Source of the DNA: Caulobacterales bacterium
Lineage (GTDB): Bacteria; Pseudomonadota; Alphaproteobacteria; Caulobacterales; Aquidulcibacteraceae
Direction of reading: 5' to 3'
Assembly: GCA_017303355.1 (NCBI GenBank)
Contig: JAFLCU010000021.1
Coordinates: forward strand, 1 to 41,643
DNA: 41,643 nt
Part shown: positions 18,628-36,473 of the stretch, piece by piece
Layout of the letters: each line of letters begins with the position of its first letter
Numbering within the stretch: position 1 is the first letter of the stretch
Position numbers and translations under genes: made by a program
The notes under the pieces: model-generated
What the model saw: the letters and a program-made list of their open reading frames with translations, nothing else
What the model was told of the DNA's origin: nothing
Database searches by the model: none

Positions 18628-18738
18628 CGTCATCCCGGACACGCGAAGCGTGATCCGGGCCCCAGGGGCCGCCATCTCTGCGTTTGCCCCTGGGTTCCGG
18701 GTTCGCTCTCGCTCCGCGAGACCGCCCCGGAATGACGA
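18628..18738. repeat. Palindromic intergenic repeat (CGTCATCCCGG type)
   Basis: The outer arms CGTCATCCCGG and CCGGAATGACG enclose inner stems, including a CCCAGGGGC/GCCCCTGGG pair. The pattern resembles widespread alphaproteobacterial REP/BIME-like elements. It sits inside the folB-to-SDR operon, in the 157-bp gap between the two genes. Confidence 0.75.
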
Positions 18739-18753
18739 GGGAAGGAGCATCGC

Positions 18754-19119
18754 TCAATTCTGCTCCCTCCTAATCGTCACCGACACCAAGCCGTCGCCCG
18801 AAAGCACGGACGGCTTCTTCACCGTCACCTCAACCCAGCGCGCGCGCTCGGAGAGCGAGAGGCAATGCCCGGCTACGCGATCGGCCAAGGTTTCGATCAG
18901 ATGCGCCGGCTCGCCCAGATCGTCGCGAATGAAATAGATGATGCGGTCGTAATCGACCGTGGCGCCGATGCGGTCCGCGCGCGGATAATCCGGCGGATCG
19001 GCCAGCGCCATGACGACGGAAATGCGCACCTCTTGCGGGGCCGCGCGTTCGGGATCGGGCACGCCGACGCGAACCAGCGCCTTGGCGTCGTCGATGCGGA
19101 TGATGTGTAGGTCTGCCAC
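18754..19119 (-). CDS. folB: Dihydroneopterin aldolase
   Basis: FolB splits 7,8-dihydroneopterin to 6-hydroxymethyl-7,8-dihydropterin and glycolaldehyde in folate synthesis. The 121 residues show the family's landmarks: a Glu in VPDPERAAPQEV, the active-site Tyr in ATVDYDRIIYFI, the block HLIETLADRVAGHCL and the catalytic Lys in VTVKKPSVL. The protein is cytoplasmic and forms ring oligomers in the family. It lies between the broken EamA transporter gene (upstream, 13 bp away) and the PTR1-like SDR gene (downstream), all on the minus strand. Confidence 0.93.
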   Translation of the reverse strand: MADLHIIRIDDAKALVRVGVPDPERAAPQEVRISVVMALADPPDYPRADRIGATVDYDRIIYFIRDDLGEPAHLIETLADRVAGHCLSLSERARWVEVTVKKPSVLSGDGLVSVTIRREQN

Positions 19120-19132
19120 GGGGGCAATCTAG

Positions 19133-19969
19133 TCAGCCGAAGGCGATCAGGCCAGCGCCAGCAGCGACGATTATCGCGCCCGCCCAACGCCGCAGACCCA
19201 AGCGCTCGCGCAGCACGAGAAACGCGATCAGCGCGCCAAACACGACCGAGGTTTCGCGCAGCGCCGTCACCTACGCGATTGGCGCGAAGGTCTGCGCCCA
19301 GAGCACGAGGCCGTACCCGAGGAACGAGATGATGCCGATGGCGATGCCGCGCCACGGCGCCGCCGCCGCGTCATGCAACATCCGCCATACGCCCCGCTTC
19401 CAGAACGCGAACGCGATCATCGGCACGCCCATTACGCCGGACGTCCACGCCACATAGACCAGTGCATCGCCGCCCACGCGCGCGCCGAGCGCGTCCACGA
19501 GCGAATAAGAGGAAATGCAAAGCCCAATCAGCAACGCGATGAGCGTCGCCTTCAACGGCGCATTCGGGCTCGCGCCCACGGCCAGCACACCGAGCGAAAC
19601 CAGCGCGATGCCGACCATCTTCAGCGGCGCCGGCACTTCGTGCGCGGTGATCGCAGCGCCCACCGCCACCAGCAACGGCGCCGAGCCACGCGAGAGCGTG
19701 TAGATGTGGCTCAAATCGCCCATGTCGTAGCCGCGAAACAACGCGACCCAATAGACGAGATGGATCAACACCGAGGCGATCAGATAAGGCCAGGCCTCCG
19801 CCTTGGGAGCACCGAAGAAGAGCGCCGCGACGCCCCACATCAAGATGCCGCCGACAGCGATCAGAAACGCGTCCGCGACGCGATCGCCACGTCCGCCTTT
19901 TAGGGCGGCGTTCCAGCTTGCATGAATGAGGGCCGAGCTGAGCGCTGCGGCAATGGCGAGCGGCGGCAT
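19133..19969 (-). pseudogene. EamA/DMT-family transporter interrupted by an amber codon
   Basis: The gene encodes a drug/metabolite transporter of the EamA type with about ten membrane helices. The frame reads MPPLAIAAALSSALIHASWN to FAPIA, then meets TAG (19271-19273). It continues in the same frame for 45 codons (VTALRETSVVFGALIAFLVL and so on) to a TGA at 19133. In relatives the usual sequence is APIAYVSALRETSVVFAALI, so the TAG stands where a conserved Tyr is expected. One base change (TAC to TAG) explains it. The expected product is 278 residues; as read, it stops after 232 and lacks the last one or two helices. Sequencing error, a recent pseudogene or readthrough are all possible. Confidence 0.85.
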
Positions 19970-20008
19970 GTTGTACGCGTGTCATGCACGAGTGCGCGCC
20001 ACACGTCA

Positions 20009-20056
20009 CCACCCATTCCCGGACTTGGCGCTTCGCGAAGCTCCGGGAATGGGTGG
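20009..20056. repeat. 15-bp perfect inverted repeat with inner hairpin
   Basis: CCACCCATTCCCGGA (20009-20023) and its exact complement (20042-20056) enclose a second palindrome GCTTCGCGAAGC. It lies between the divergent EamA and reductase genes. It could be a regulatory structure or a REP-like element. Confidence 0.75.
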
Positions 20057-20103
20057 AGAGTTTGCTTGCGCGTGCTACGTTCAAATCAAAGGGAGGGCGC
20101 GGG

Positions 20104-21321
20104 ATGAGCGCACAGGAATTCGACGTCGTCGTTTACGGCGCGACGGGCTTCACCGGGCGCTTGGTGGCCGAGCATCTGCTGAAAACTTACGGTGCGGAAG
20201 GCGATGTGCGCTGGGCCATGGCCGGCCGCGATCTGGCCAAGCTGCGCGCGGTCTCTATCGAGATCGGCGCGCCGATGAGCCTGCCGTTGATCGAGGCTAA
20301 CGCGCGCGACGCCAATTCGCTCGACGCCCTGGCCCACCGCGCACGCGTGATCATCACCACGGTCGGCCCCTATCAGCTTTATGGCGAGGGTTTGCTCGCG
20401 GCCTGCGCCAAGGCCGGTACGGATTATGTCGATCTCTGCGGCGAGCCGAACTGGATGCAGGCGATGATCGCAAAATACGACGCCACCGCCAAGCAAAGCG
20501 GCGCGCGCATCGTGTTCTCCTGCGGCTTCGACTCGATCCCGTTCGATTGCGGCGTCTGGTTCTTGCAACAGCAAGCGCGCGAACGCTTCGGCGCTCCAGC
20601 GCAAAGCGTGCGCGGCCGCGTACGCAAGACGAAGGGCACATTCTCCGGCGGCACGATGGCCTCGATGTTGGCCACGCTGGACGCAGCCAAGCGCGATCCA
20701 AGCGTGGGCGCGGCGATGCTCGATCCATTCGCACTCTCCCCCGCGCGCGGCGCCGAGCAGCCGAAGGGCGATGGCGTGGTTGAGGATTCCGACATCGGCT
20801 CGTGGGCCGCCCCCTTCGTGATGGCGGCGATCAACACTAAGAACGTGCACCGCACCAACGCGCTTGCCGGCTATCCCTATGGCCGCGATTTCACCTACGA
20901 TGAAATGATGATGACGGGCGGCGGCGCCGAGGGTCAAAAACGCGCGCGCGGCGTGCTGAGCCAATCGCGCATGCAGAACGCGCTGCTGAACTTCGCGCCT
21001 ACGCGCGCGCTGCTGCGTCAGTTCGCGCTGCCGAAGCCGGGCCAAGGCCCGGATAAGGCGCAGCGCGAAACTGGGATGTTTGACGTGCTCTACGTTGGCA
21101 ATCTCGCTGACGGGCGTTCGCTGCGCGTCGGCGTCAGCGGCGACAAGGATCCGGGCTACGGCTCGACGTCAAAGATGATCTCCGAGGCGGCGCTCTGCTT
21201 GAAAGACACCTCGCGCGAAACCACGCCCGGCGGCATCTGGACGCCCGCCGCCGCGATGGGCGACGCGTTGATCGATCGTCTGCAGGAGCGGGCCGGACTC
21301 AAGTTCAAGTTAGAGAACTAA
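20104..21321 (+). CDS. Saccharopine dehydrogenase-like / trans-acting enoyl reductase family protein
   Basis: This 405-residue protein has an N-terminal Rossmann domain (FDVVVYGATGFTGRLVAEHL). It continues with the family blocks TTVGPYQLYGEGLLAACAKA, GTDYVDLCGEPNWMQ and IVFSCGFDSIPFDCGVWFL. These belong to the saccharopine dehydrogenase NADP-binding superfamily. The subgroup includes mycobacterial trans-acting enoyl reductases of lipid synthesis and uncharacterised bacterial proteins. The ATG at 20104 follows a strong ribosome binding site, GGGAGG. No lysine or polyketide genes are near. A role in lipid reduction is the best guess but is unproven. Confidence 0.85.
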   Translation: MSAQEFDVVVYGATGFTGRLVAEHLLKTYGAEGDVRWAMAGRDLAKLRAVSIEIGAPMSLPLIEANARDANSLDALAHRARVIITTVGPYQLYGEGLLAACAKAGTDYVDLCGEPNWMQAMIAKYDATAKQSGARIVFSCGFDSIPFDCGVWFLQQQARERFGAPAQSVRGRVRKTKGTFSGGTMASMLATLDAAKRDPSVGAAMLDPFALSPARGAEQPKGDGVVEDSDIGSWAAPFVMAAINTKNVHRTNALAGYPYGRDFTYDEMMMTGGGAEGQKRARGVLSQSRMQNALLNFAPTRALLRQFALPKPGQGPDKAQRETGMFDVLYVGNLADGRSLRVGVSGDKDPGYGSTSKMISEAALCLKDTSRETTPGGIWTPAAAMGDALIDRLQERAGLKFKLEN

Positions 21322-21364
21322 GCCCGACGCGTCACCTTCGACAATCTCAGAACGATGCGATTGT

Positions 21365-21435
21365 GAATATGGACCGCCGGCGCCCTCGCCGGCACGCAGC
21401 TGAGTTGGCCGGCGAGGCGCCGGCGGTCCATATTC
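21365..21435. repeat. Long near-perfect inverted repeat abutting the aminotransferase stop
   Basis: The left arm 21365-21393 (GAATATGGACCGCCGGCGCC and on) and the right arm 21408-21435 are complementary except for one extra base, around a 14-nt loop. The right arm ends immediately before the stop codon of the minus-strand aminotransferase gene. A half copy lies at 10648-10676. It may serve as a terminator for both convergent genes. Confidence 0.85.
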
Positions 21436-23178
<1,743 letters not shown>

Positions 23179-23267
23179 TCAGCCGCCGCCCGACGGATGC
23201 CGCCAATCGATACTCCGTTGACGTTTTCAGGTCATGTCTTGAGCTGAACGAAACGCGGGGTCGAATC

Positions 23268-25409
23268 GTGAAGCGATATTTTGTGGCGGCGGCGGCTTTC
23301 CTTGTGCCGGCGAGTGGCGTGGCGTTGGCGCAGGAAGCGCCTGCGCCTGCGCCTGCCGCGTCCGAGAGCGACGAGGCCGAGGACGATATCATCGTCGTCG
23401 CCGAGCCCGGCGATCAGGTGCGCATCGATCGCCGTACCTACACGATCCGTGACGATGCGACCGCGCAATCCACGGACATGTACGAGGTGCTGGGCCGCGT
23501 GCCTTCCGTCAGCGTGTCGCCAGCCGGCGAGGTCACGCTGCTGGGCGCGGGCGATGTGGTCATCCAGATCAATGGCCAACCTGTGCCCGGCCAGAACCTC
23601 GAGCAAATTCTACGCGGCATTCCGGGCTCGCAGGTCGAGCGCATCGAGATCATCACCAACCCCTCCGCGCAATACTCAGCGCAGGCCTCTGGCGGGATCA
23701 TCAACATCATCACGCGCCAGCGCTTCGAGGGCGGCCTCAATGGCTCGGTGCAAGCCGGCGCGGACTCGCTTGGCGGCTACCATTTGGGCTTGGCCCCAAG
23801 TTGGTCGCGCGGGCCATGGTCGCTGAGCGCACAAGTCGGTGTGTATTCTGGCGGGCAGGATCAGTCGTTGGTGCGCGAGCGCCAAGATTTGCCGGCCGGC
23901 CCGCTGCTGACGGAGGAAGGCGATCGCGAGATCAGCTGGGACGGTTGGTACGCAAGCCGCCTGCAGGCGGGGTATCGGCCCGATGAGCAGCATCGTTTCA
24001 CCGCCGCGTTCGATTTCGGCAATTTTAACTCAGGCTTCGATCAAAGCTCCGATCTCTTCAGCGCGGGTACGCCGACCTCCTCGCGCGTGTCGGCGACGGA
24101 CAATTCCGGCGAGAACAACCAATTCACGTTCGAATGGCAACGCAACGGCGATCAGCCACGCGAATTGTTCAAGCTGAATGTCGCGCTCAATCAGTTTCAG
24201 AACACGTCTAACAGCATCTACGCCATCACGCCCGTACTGGGCGTCGCCAGCGAGTATCGGGCAGTCACCGATCAGGAAAACAACAGCGCCGATATCAAGC
24301 TCGATTTCGAGAGCCCGCGCGCGAACGAGAGTTTTCTCACCTACGGGCTGAATTTCAATTTCAACGATCAGGAGATCAACAACGTTCTCGACATCGTCTC
24401 CGGCCCTGGCCCCGCGCCGTACGACGCGCTGCTCGAAGGGCGTCAGCAAACGCTTGCGGGCTATGCGACCTATCAGTTCGAGACCGGCGACTGGACTTGG
24501 CTTCCAGGCCTGCGCGGCGAAAGCTATCGGCGCGAGGTGGTGTCGGGACTGGCCGAAACAGACACGGTCGATGACCGCCTCTTCCCAAGCCTGCACATAC
24601 GCCGCGCGCTGAGCTCGAACCTCAATCTCGATGTCAGCTATTCCTCACGCATTCAGCGCCCCGGCATTCAGCAACTCGATCCGGCGCTGCGCTTTATCGA
24701 CGTCAACCGCGCCGCCTCGGGCAATCCCAATCTCGAACCGACGACGACGGACGCTTACGAAGCCAATCTGGTCTATCAGGCCAATGGCGCGAGCTTCAGC
24801 CTCACCTTCTTCGATCGCATCAGCCAGGACATCGTCTCCAACTTTCTGGAGGAGAATGGCGATGGCGTCATCGTCTCGATGCCGGTGAACGCGGGCGAGA
24901 GCGAGCAGCGCGGCTTACAAGCCTTGCTGCGCGGCCCGCTGGGCGAGCGTTGGCGCTATTCGGTGAGCGGCAATGTGCTCAGCCGCGAGTTCGATTATCT
25001 CAGCGGCGGCACGCTGCAGCGGCGCGAGGAGATGGAATACGACGGCGTATTCCAACTCGATTATCGCGATCCGGATCAAAACGCGGTCGGCGCGGACCAG
25101 CTGCAATTCGAGTTGCGCTTCCAGGGTCCGCGCTACGGTCTGCAGACCGAGGTCGAGCCCTTCTACATGGCGAACTTCACCTATCGCCGGAAGCTCACCG
25201 ATCGGCTCTACGGCGTCTTCATGGCGCACGATCTTTTCGACAGCATCGATCAGATCACCGAGGTGAACACCGCCGATTATTACGAGCGCACCGAATACCA
25301 AAGCCCGGGCACGCGCTTCCGCATCGCGCTGACCTATCAGTTCGGAGATGGCCCGCAGCGGCCGCCGCAGGATCAGCAGCAAGGCGGCCCGCCGCCGATC
25401 CCGCAATAG
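23268..25409 (+). CDS. TonB-dependent outer-membrane receptor
   Basis: From the GTG at 23268 this is a 713-residue receptor. A signal peptide (VKRYFVAAAAFLVPASGVAL ending ALA-QE) is followed by an Ala/Glu/Asp-rich linker. The plug domain contains TDMYEVLGRVPSVSVSPAGE, VVIQINGQPVPGQNLEQILR and VERIEIITNPSAQYSAQASG followed by GIINIITR. A 22-strand-type beta barrel with many aromatic girdle residues follows. The protein resembles the outer-membrane beta-barrel family 3 subgroup. The last strand (RFRIALTYQF) is followed by a Pro/Gln-rich tail of about 20 residues instead of ending in Phe, which is unusual but seen in this subgroup. Substrate unknown. The ATG-less start is set by the signal peptide. 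Confidence 0.92.
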   Translation: MKRYFVAAAAFLVPASGVALAQEAPAPAPAASESDEAEDDIIVVAEPGDQVRIDRRTYTIRDDATAQSTDMYEVLGRVPSVSVSPAGEVTLLGAGDVVIQINGQPVPGQNLEQILRGIPGSQVERIEIITNPSAQYSAQASGGIINIITRQRFEGGLNGSVQAGADSLGGYHLGLAPSWSRGPWSLSAQVGVYSGGQDQSLVRERQDLPAGPLLTEEGDREISWDGWYASRLQAGYRPDEQHRFTAAFDFGNFNSGFDQSSDLFSAGTPTSSRVSATDNSGENNQFTFEWQRNGDQPRELFKLNVALNQFQNTSNSIYAITPVLGVASEYRAVTDQENNSADIKLDFESPRANESFLTYGLNFNFNDQEINNVLDIVSGPGPAPYDALLEGRQQTLAGYATYQFETGDWTWLPGLRGESYRREVVSGLAETDTVDDRLFPSLHIRRALSSNLNLDVSYSSRIQRPGIQQLDPALRFIDVNRAASGNPNLEPTTTDAYEANLVYQANGASFSLTFFDRISQDIVSNFLEENGDGVIVSMPVNAGESEQRGLQALLRGPLGERWRYSVSGNVLSREFDYLSGGTLQRREEMEYDGVFQLDYRDPDQNAVGADQLQFELRFQGPRYGLQTEVEPFYMANFTYRRKLTDRLYGVFMAHDLFDSIDQITEVNTADYYERTEYQSPGTRFRIALTYQFGDGPQRPPQDQQQGGPPPIPQ

Positions 25410-25434
25410 CGTCGCGTTCACACATCAAAATGCA

Positions 25435-25467
25435 AACGGCCCCGGATCGCTCCGGGGCCGTTCTTTT
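25435..25467 (+). terminator. Rho-independent terminator between the TonB receptor and rpoC
   Basis: AACGGCCCCGGA and TCCGGGGCCGTT form a perfect 12-bp stem with a TCGC loop, followed by CTTTTTATT. On the plus strand it ends the receptor transcript. On the minus strand the same stem lies 36 bp beyond rpoC and is followed by TTTGCATTTT, so it may work for both. Confidence 0.9.
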
Positions 25468-25498
25468 TATTATTGAGCGTTTCCTCCGCCGAAGCGGC

Positions 25499-29686
<4,188 letters not shown>

Positions 29687-29703
29687 CGTTTCACCTACCG
29701 GTT

Positions 29704-29826
29704 CACTCCTCCCCCGCGCGCGGGGGAGGTCGCGAGCGAAGCGAGCGGGAGGGGGACGGTCCGGCCGCGGCCGACGCCCGCCCCCTCAGTCAGCTTCGCT
29801 GACAGCTCCCCCGCAAGCGGGGGAGC
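29704..29826 (-). repeat. Palindromic intergenic repeat element, copy 2 (between rpoB and rpoC)
   Basis: On the minus strand this reads GGGGGAGCTGTCAGCGAAGC, then GACTGAGGGGGCG, a GC-rich variable centre, a CCCCCTCC block, and the terminal CTCCCCCGCGCGCGGGGGAG palindrome. The same blocks in the same order occur at 3673-3785 on the plus strand. It lies in the rpoBC transcript, where its stems could affect processing or coupling. Confidence 0.8.
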
Positions 29827-29843
29827 AGGGCAATTCCAATTCT

Positions 29844-33938
<4,095 letters not shown>

Positions 33939-34173
33939 CTGTTCTTCCCAATGCGCGCTGCGCTTTGACGCGAACCCCGGCCACTAGGCTCGCCAAGCGC
34001 GGCGCATGAGCCGCCTTTTCCGCCCCTGGTCTTGAGGGAAAACCCCACAAGCCCGACCCGTGTACGGAGAACCGCGGGCGGGCGGCTCTTCCGGCGCGTC
34101 TCTGGTGGAGACACGCAAAGGCGGAAGCTGAAGCCGTTTTTGACGACCTCTGCTTCCGCTCAATGTCTGCGAG
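33939..34173 (-). promoter_or_regulatory. rplL-rpoB intergenic leader
   Basis: This 235-bp stretch holds no gene. Just after the rplL stop, the minus strand has GCGGAAGC and GCTTCCGC arms (34121-34128 and 34152-34159), a stem with a 23-nt loop. In many bacteria this gap carries an attenuator or processing site that sets the ratio of ribosomal protein to polymerase synthesis. That role here is inference. Confidence 0.4.
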
Positions 34174-34548
34174 TTACTTCAGATCGACCTTCGCGCCGGC
34201 CTTTTCAAGTTGGGCCTTGAACTTTTCGGCATCAGCCTTGTTCACGCCTTCCTTCACCGGCTTCGGTGCGCCTTCAACGAGGTCCTTGGCTTCCTTCAGG
34301 CCGAGACCCGTGATCGCGCGGACTTCCTTGATGACTTCGATCTTCTTGTCGCCAGCGCTGGTGAGCTGGACCGTGAATTCGGTCTTCTCTTCAGCAGCGG
34401 CGGCCGGCGCGGCGCCGCCAACGGCGGCTACGGCGACGGGAGCAGCGGCCGAAACGCCCCACTTCTCTTCGAGAAGCTTGGAGAGTTCAGCGGCTTCGAG
34501 AACGGTGAGCGCCGAGAGATCTTCGACGATTTTGTTGAGGTCTGCCAT
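34174..34548 (-). CDS. rplL: 50S ribosomal protein L7/L12
   Basis: L7/L12 forms the ribosomal stalk that recruits translation factors. The 124 residues have the N-terminal dimerisation part ([20 protein letters not shown]), an Ala/Glu-rich hinge ([20 protein letters not shown]) and the C-terminal domain with [20 protein letters not shown] followed by [15 protein letters not shown]. The RBS AGGAA precedes the ATG. It is 54 bp downstream of rplJ and is co-transcribed with it. Confidence 0.98.
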   Translation of the reverse strand: MADLNKIVEDLSALTVLEAAELSKLLEEKWGVSAAAPVAVAAVGGAAPAAAAEEKTEFTVQLTSAGDKKIEVIKEVRAITGLGLKEAKDLVEGAPKPVKEGVNKADAEKFKAQLEKAGAKVDLK

Positions 34549-34602
34549 GATGTGGTTCCTGACGTTTTCTGTCTGATTTCAATTCAATATGCGAAATGAC
34601 GG

Positions 34603-35118
34603 TTATGCGGCGTCTTTGGTCGCGTAGGCATTGAGCACGCGCGCCAGCTGGCCGCCGGGCGCTGCGAGCACGCCGGCGATCTTGGTCGCGGGCGCCTGCA
34701 CGAGGCCAATGATCTTCCCACGCAGCTCGTCGAGCGAAGGCAGCGTGGCCAAAGCCTGGACGCCTTGTTTGTCGAGCAGCTGGTCGCCGAAGAGGCCACC
34801 GAGGATGGTGAACTTCTCTTTTTCCTTCGCGTACGCGACGGCCACCTTGGCGGCCGTGATCGGGTCAGCGGAGTAAGCGATTGCCGTGGGGCCTGTGAAC
34901 AAGTCCGACGCCGACGCCTTGGGCGTATCGGCGATGGCGAGCTTCACCAGGCGGTTCTTCACCACTTTAAGCGCGCCGCCTTCAGAGCGAAGGCGCGAGC
35001 GCAACACCGTCAATTCCGCAACGGTCAAACCGGAATAGTGGCCGACGACCACAACCCCGGCCCCGGCAAACACGCCTTTCAGCGCCTCCACCGATTCGGC
35101 CTTCTGAGCACGATCCAT
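34603..35118 (-). CDS. rplJ: 50S ribosomal protein L10
   Basis: L10 anchors the L7/L12 stalk dimers to 23S rRNA. It also represses its own mRNA in many bacteria. The 171 residues start MDRAQKAESVEALKGVFAGA and include VVVVGHYSGLTVAELTVLRS, LKVVKNRLVKLAI and FTGPTAIAYS. The C-terminal helix (GQLARVLNAYATKDAA) binds L12. The ATG at 35118 follows GAGGAGA and is preferred to an in-frame ATG at 35148. Unlike many genomes, no rplA lies directly upstream. Confidence 0.97.
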   Translation of the reverse strand: MDRAQKAESVEALKGVFAGAGVVVVGHYSGLTVAELTVLRSRLRSEGGALKVVKNRLVKLAIADTPKASASDLFTGPTAIAYSADPITAAKVAVAYAKEKEKFTILGGLFGDQLLDKQGVQALATLPSLDELRGKIIGLVQAPATKIAGVLAAPGGQLARVLNAYATKDAA

Positions 35119-35536
35119 TACGGTCTCCTCATTAGGGCCCCCGGCCAATCCGGGCGCCCCTAGCGCACGCGGACCAGCCGGCCGGCGGTTAGACCCCGAG
35201 CGGCGCGCGATCCACGCGCAGCCTGTCCCAGAGGCCGGGTCTTGAGAGGCAGGCTTGACAGCCGGCCCCGAAAAACGTCAGCTCTGTCTATTGCGGGCGC
35301 CTGAAAGCCAAAGCTTTCAACGATTTAAGCCACGCGCATGAGGCCCTATTGGGCGTGCCATACACGTGGCGCCTGCAGTCTCGGACAGGTACCGGCGAGT
35401 TAACGCCCCGCCGGATCGCGGCATATGCACGGTTTATTGCAGCGCCGCAAGAGGCGCAGGCACAGTTTTCTGCGCTTGGCAAGCCGTTCGCTCATAGGGC
35501 GATCGGAAAGACACGCATCAGGCGATGCGGGCGCCA
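35119..35536 (-). promoter_or_regulatory. rplJ leader and gene-free region
   Basis: About 420 bp hold no gene I can support. Next to rplJ, 35135-35159 (GGGCCCCCGG and CCGGGCGCCC) forms a stem four bases 5' of the Shine-Dalgarno. This is where an L10 autoregulatory leader would be expected. Further upstream are several GC-rich stems. Small open frames between 35288 and 35540 on both strands resemble no family I know and lack clear ribosome binding sites. Confidence 0.4.
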
Positions 35537-35839
35537 CTAACCGCCGTCGCCGACAAGCTTCGCGATCGCCTCCAGATAGGCCGCGAACGCGCCCCGCCCC
35601 GCCGGCGTCATGCGCACGCGCGTGAGCGGCTTGCGGTTCACGAAGCTTTTGTCGATGGCGACGTACCCTGCTTCCTCGAGCTTGCGCAGATGCACTGACA
35701 GATTGCCCTGCGTGGCGTCGAGCAGCTCCTTGAGCTCGGTGAAGTCGGCGGCTTCCGCATCGGCCAGATACGCCATGATCCCCAGGCGCAAGCGCCCGTG
35801 GATCACGTCATCCAGTTTGCCGATGTCGAACGACGCCAT
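35537..35839 (-). CDS. Winged-helix transcriptional regulator
   Basis: This 100-residue DNA-binding protein has a MarR/ArsR-like winged helix of the HTH_34 type. Its start is LDDVIHGRLRLGIMAYLADA. Helices with FTELKELLDATQGNLSVHLR (about 33-52) hold the recognition helix, and the wing is GYVAIDKSFVNRKPLTRVRM followed by TPAGRGAFAAYL. Such regulators are small dimers often encoded beside the membrane protein they control. Here the gene follows the 207-residue membrane protein by one base (stop 35841, start 35839). A ligand is not evident. Confidence 0.88.
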   Translation of the reverse strand: MASFDIGKLDDVIHGRLRLGIMAYLADAEAADFTELKELLDATQGNLSVHLRKLEEAGYVAIDKSFVNRKPLTRVRMTPAGRGAFAAYLEAIAKLVGDGG

Positions 35840-35840
35840 G

Positions 35841-36464
35841 CTACGCGGCCTTCCTCGAACCGCGCCAGATCACCCAGCCGGGCACGGCCATCAGAAACGT
35901 CAGCGTCATACTGAGAATGAGCAGATAGGCGCCGATATCGCCATGCACGGCGACGCCCAGCGACACCGTCGCGATGAACCATCCGGCCGCCACGAAGGCG
36001 AGCCAGGTGCGGCGCAGGATCGACCAGGCGACGTACCAAGCAACGCCCTGAAACATGCACACGACGATCGGATGATAGAGCCAAAGCCCAAAGCTCTCCG
36101 TGTGCTGCGCGCCATATCCGAACACGAACGCCATCACGAGGTTCGCAAGGCCCGCGCCCTGAAACACCGAACCCAACGCACGCGCGGCGGCGCCGGTGGT
36201 TTTGGTCTTGCGATCCTTCCAGATGATCACCGCAAGCACACCGCAAAAGAGAACAGTGGGCAGCCACACGATGGCGAGCGCCGCCGTTCCCTGATCCGGC
36301 GCCAGCCCCAGCACTTGCAGCCAGTGCAAGAAGCATTGGCCGCCATAGAGGAGACCGGCCCAGAAGAACGCTTCGCCGATCGTGGCCTGCATCGCGCCCG
36401 TGCCGCTGACAAGACCGCGCAAATAGGCGAGATCGTCACGCGCGGTTTGAAGATCGGTTGCCAT
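35841..36464 (-). CDS. Multi-pass membrane protein paired with a winged-helix regulator
   Basis: This 207-residue protein has a short cytoplasmic N-terminus (MATDLQTARDDLAYLRGLV), then about six hydrophobic segments (GEAFFWAGLLYGGQCFL, LAIVWLPTVLFCGVLAVII, VMAFVFGYG, IVVCMFQGVAWYVAWSI, LAFVAAGWFIATVSLGVAV and LLILSMTLTFLMAVPGWVIW). I do not recognise a catalytic motif. Proteins of this type are commonly found directly before a winged-helix HTH_34 regulator, as here. It is 9 bp downstream of the acyltransferase gene, so the three genes form one operon. Function unknown. Confidence 0.82.
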   Translation of the reverse strand: MATDLQTARDDLAYLRGLVSGTGAMQATIGEAFFWAGLLYGGQCFLHWLQVLGLAPDQGTAALAIVWLPTVLFCGVLAVIIWKDRKTKTTGAAARALGSVFQGAGLANLVMAFVFGYGAQHTESFGLWLYHPIVVCMFQGVAWYVAWSILRRTWLAFVAAGWFIATVSLGVAVHGDIGAYLLILSMTLTFLMAVPGWVIWRGSRKAA

Positions 36465-36473
36465 CGTCGTCTC

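Noticed and set aside
35288..35540. Small frames on both strands upstream of rplJ as genes
   Set aside because: No recognisable family, no clear ribosome binding site, and the two frames overlap each other antisense.
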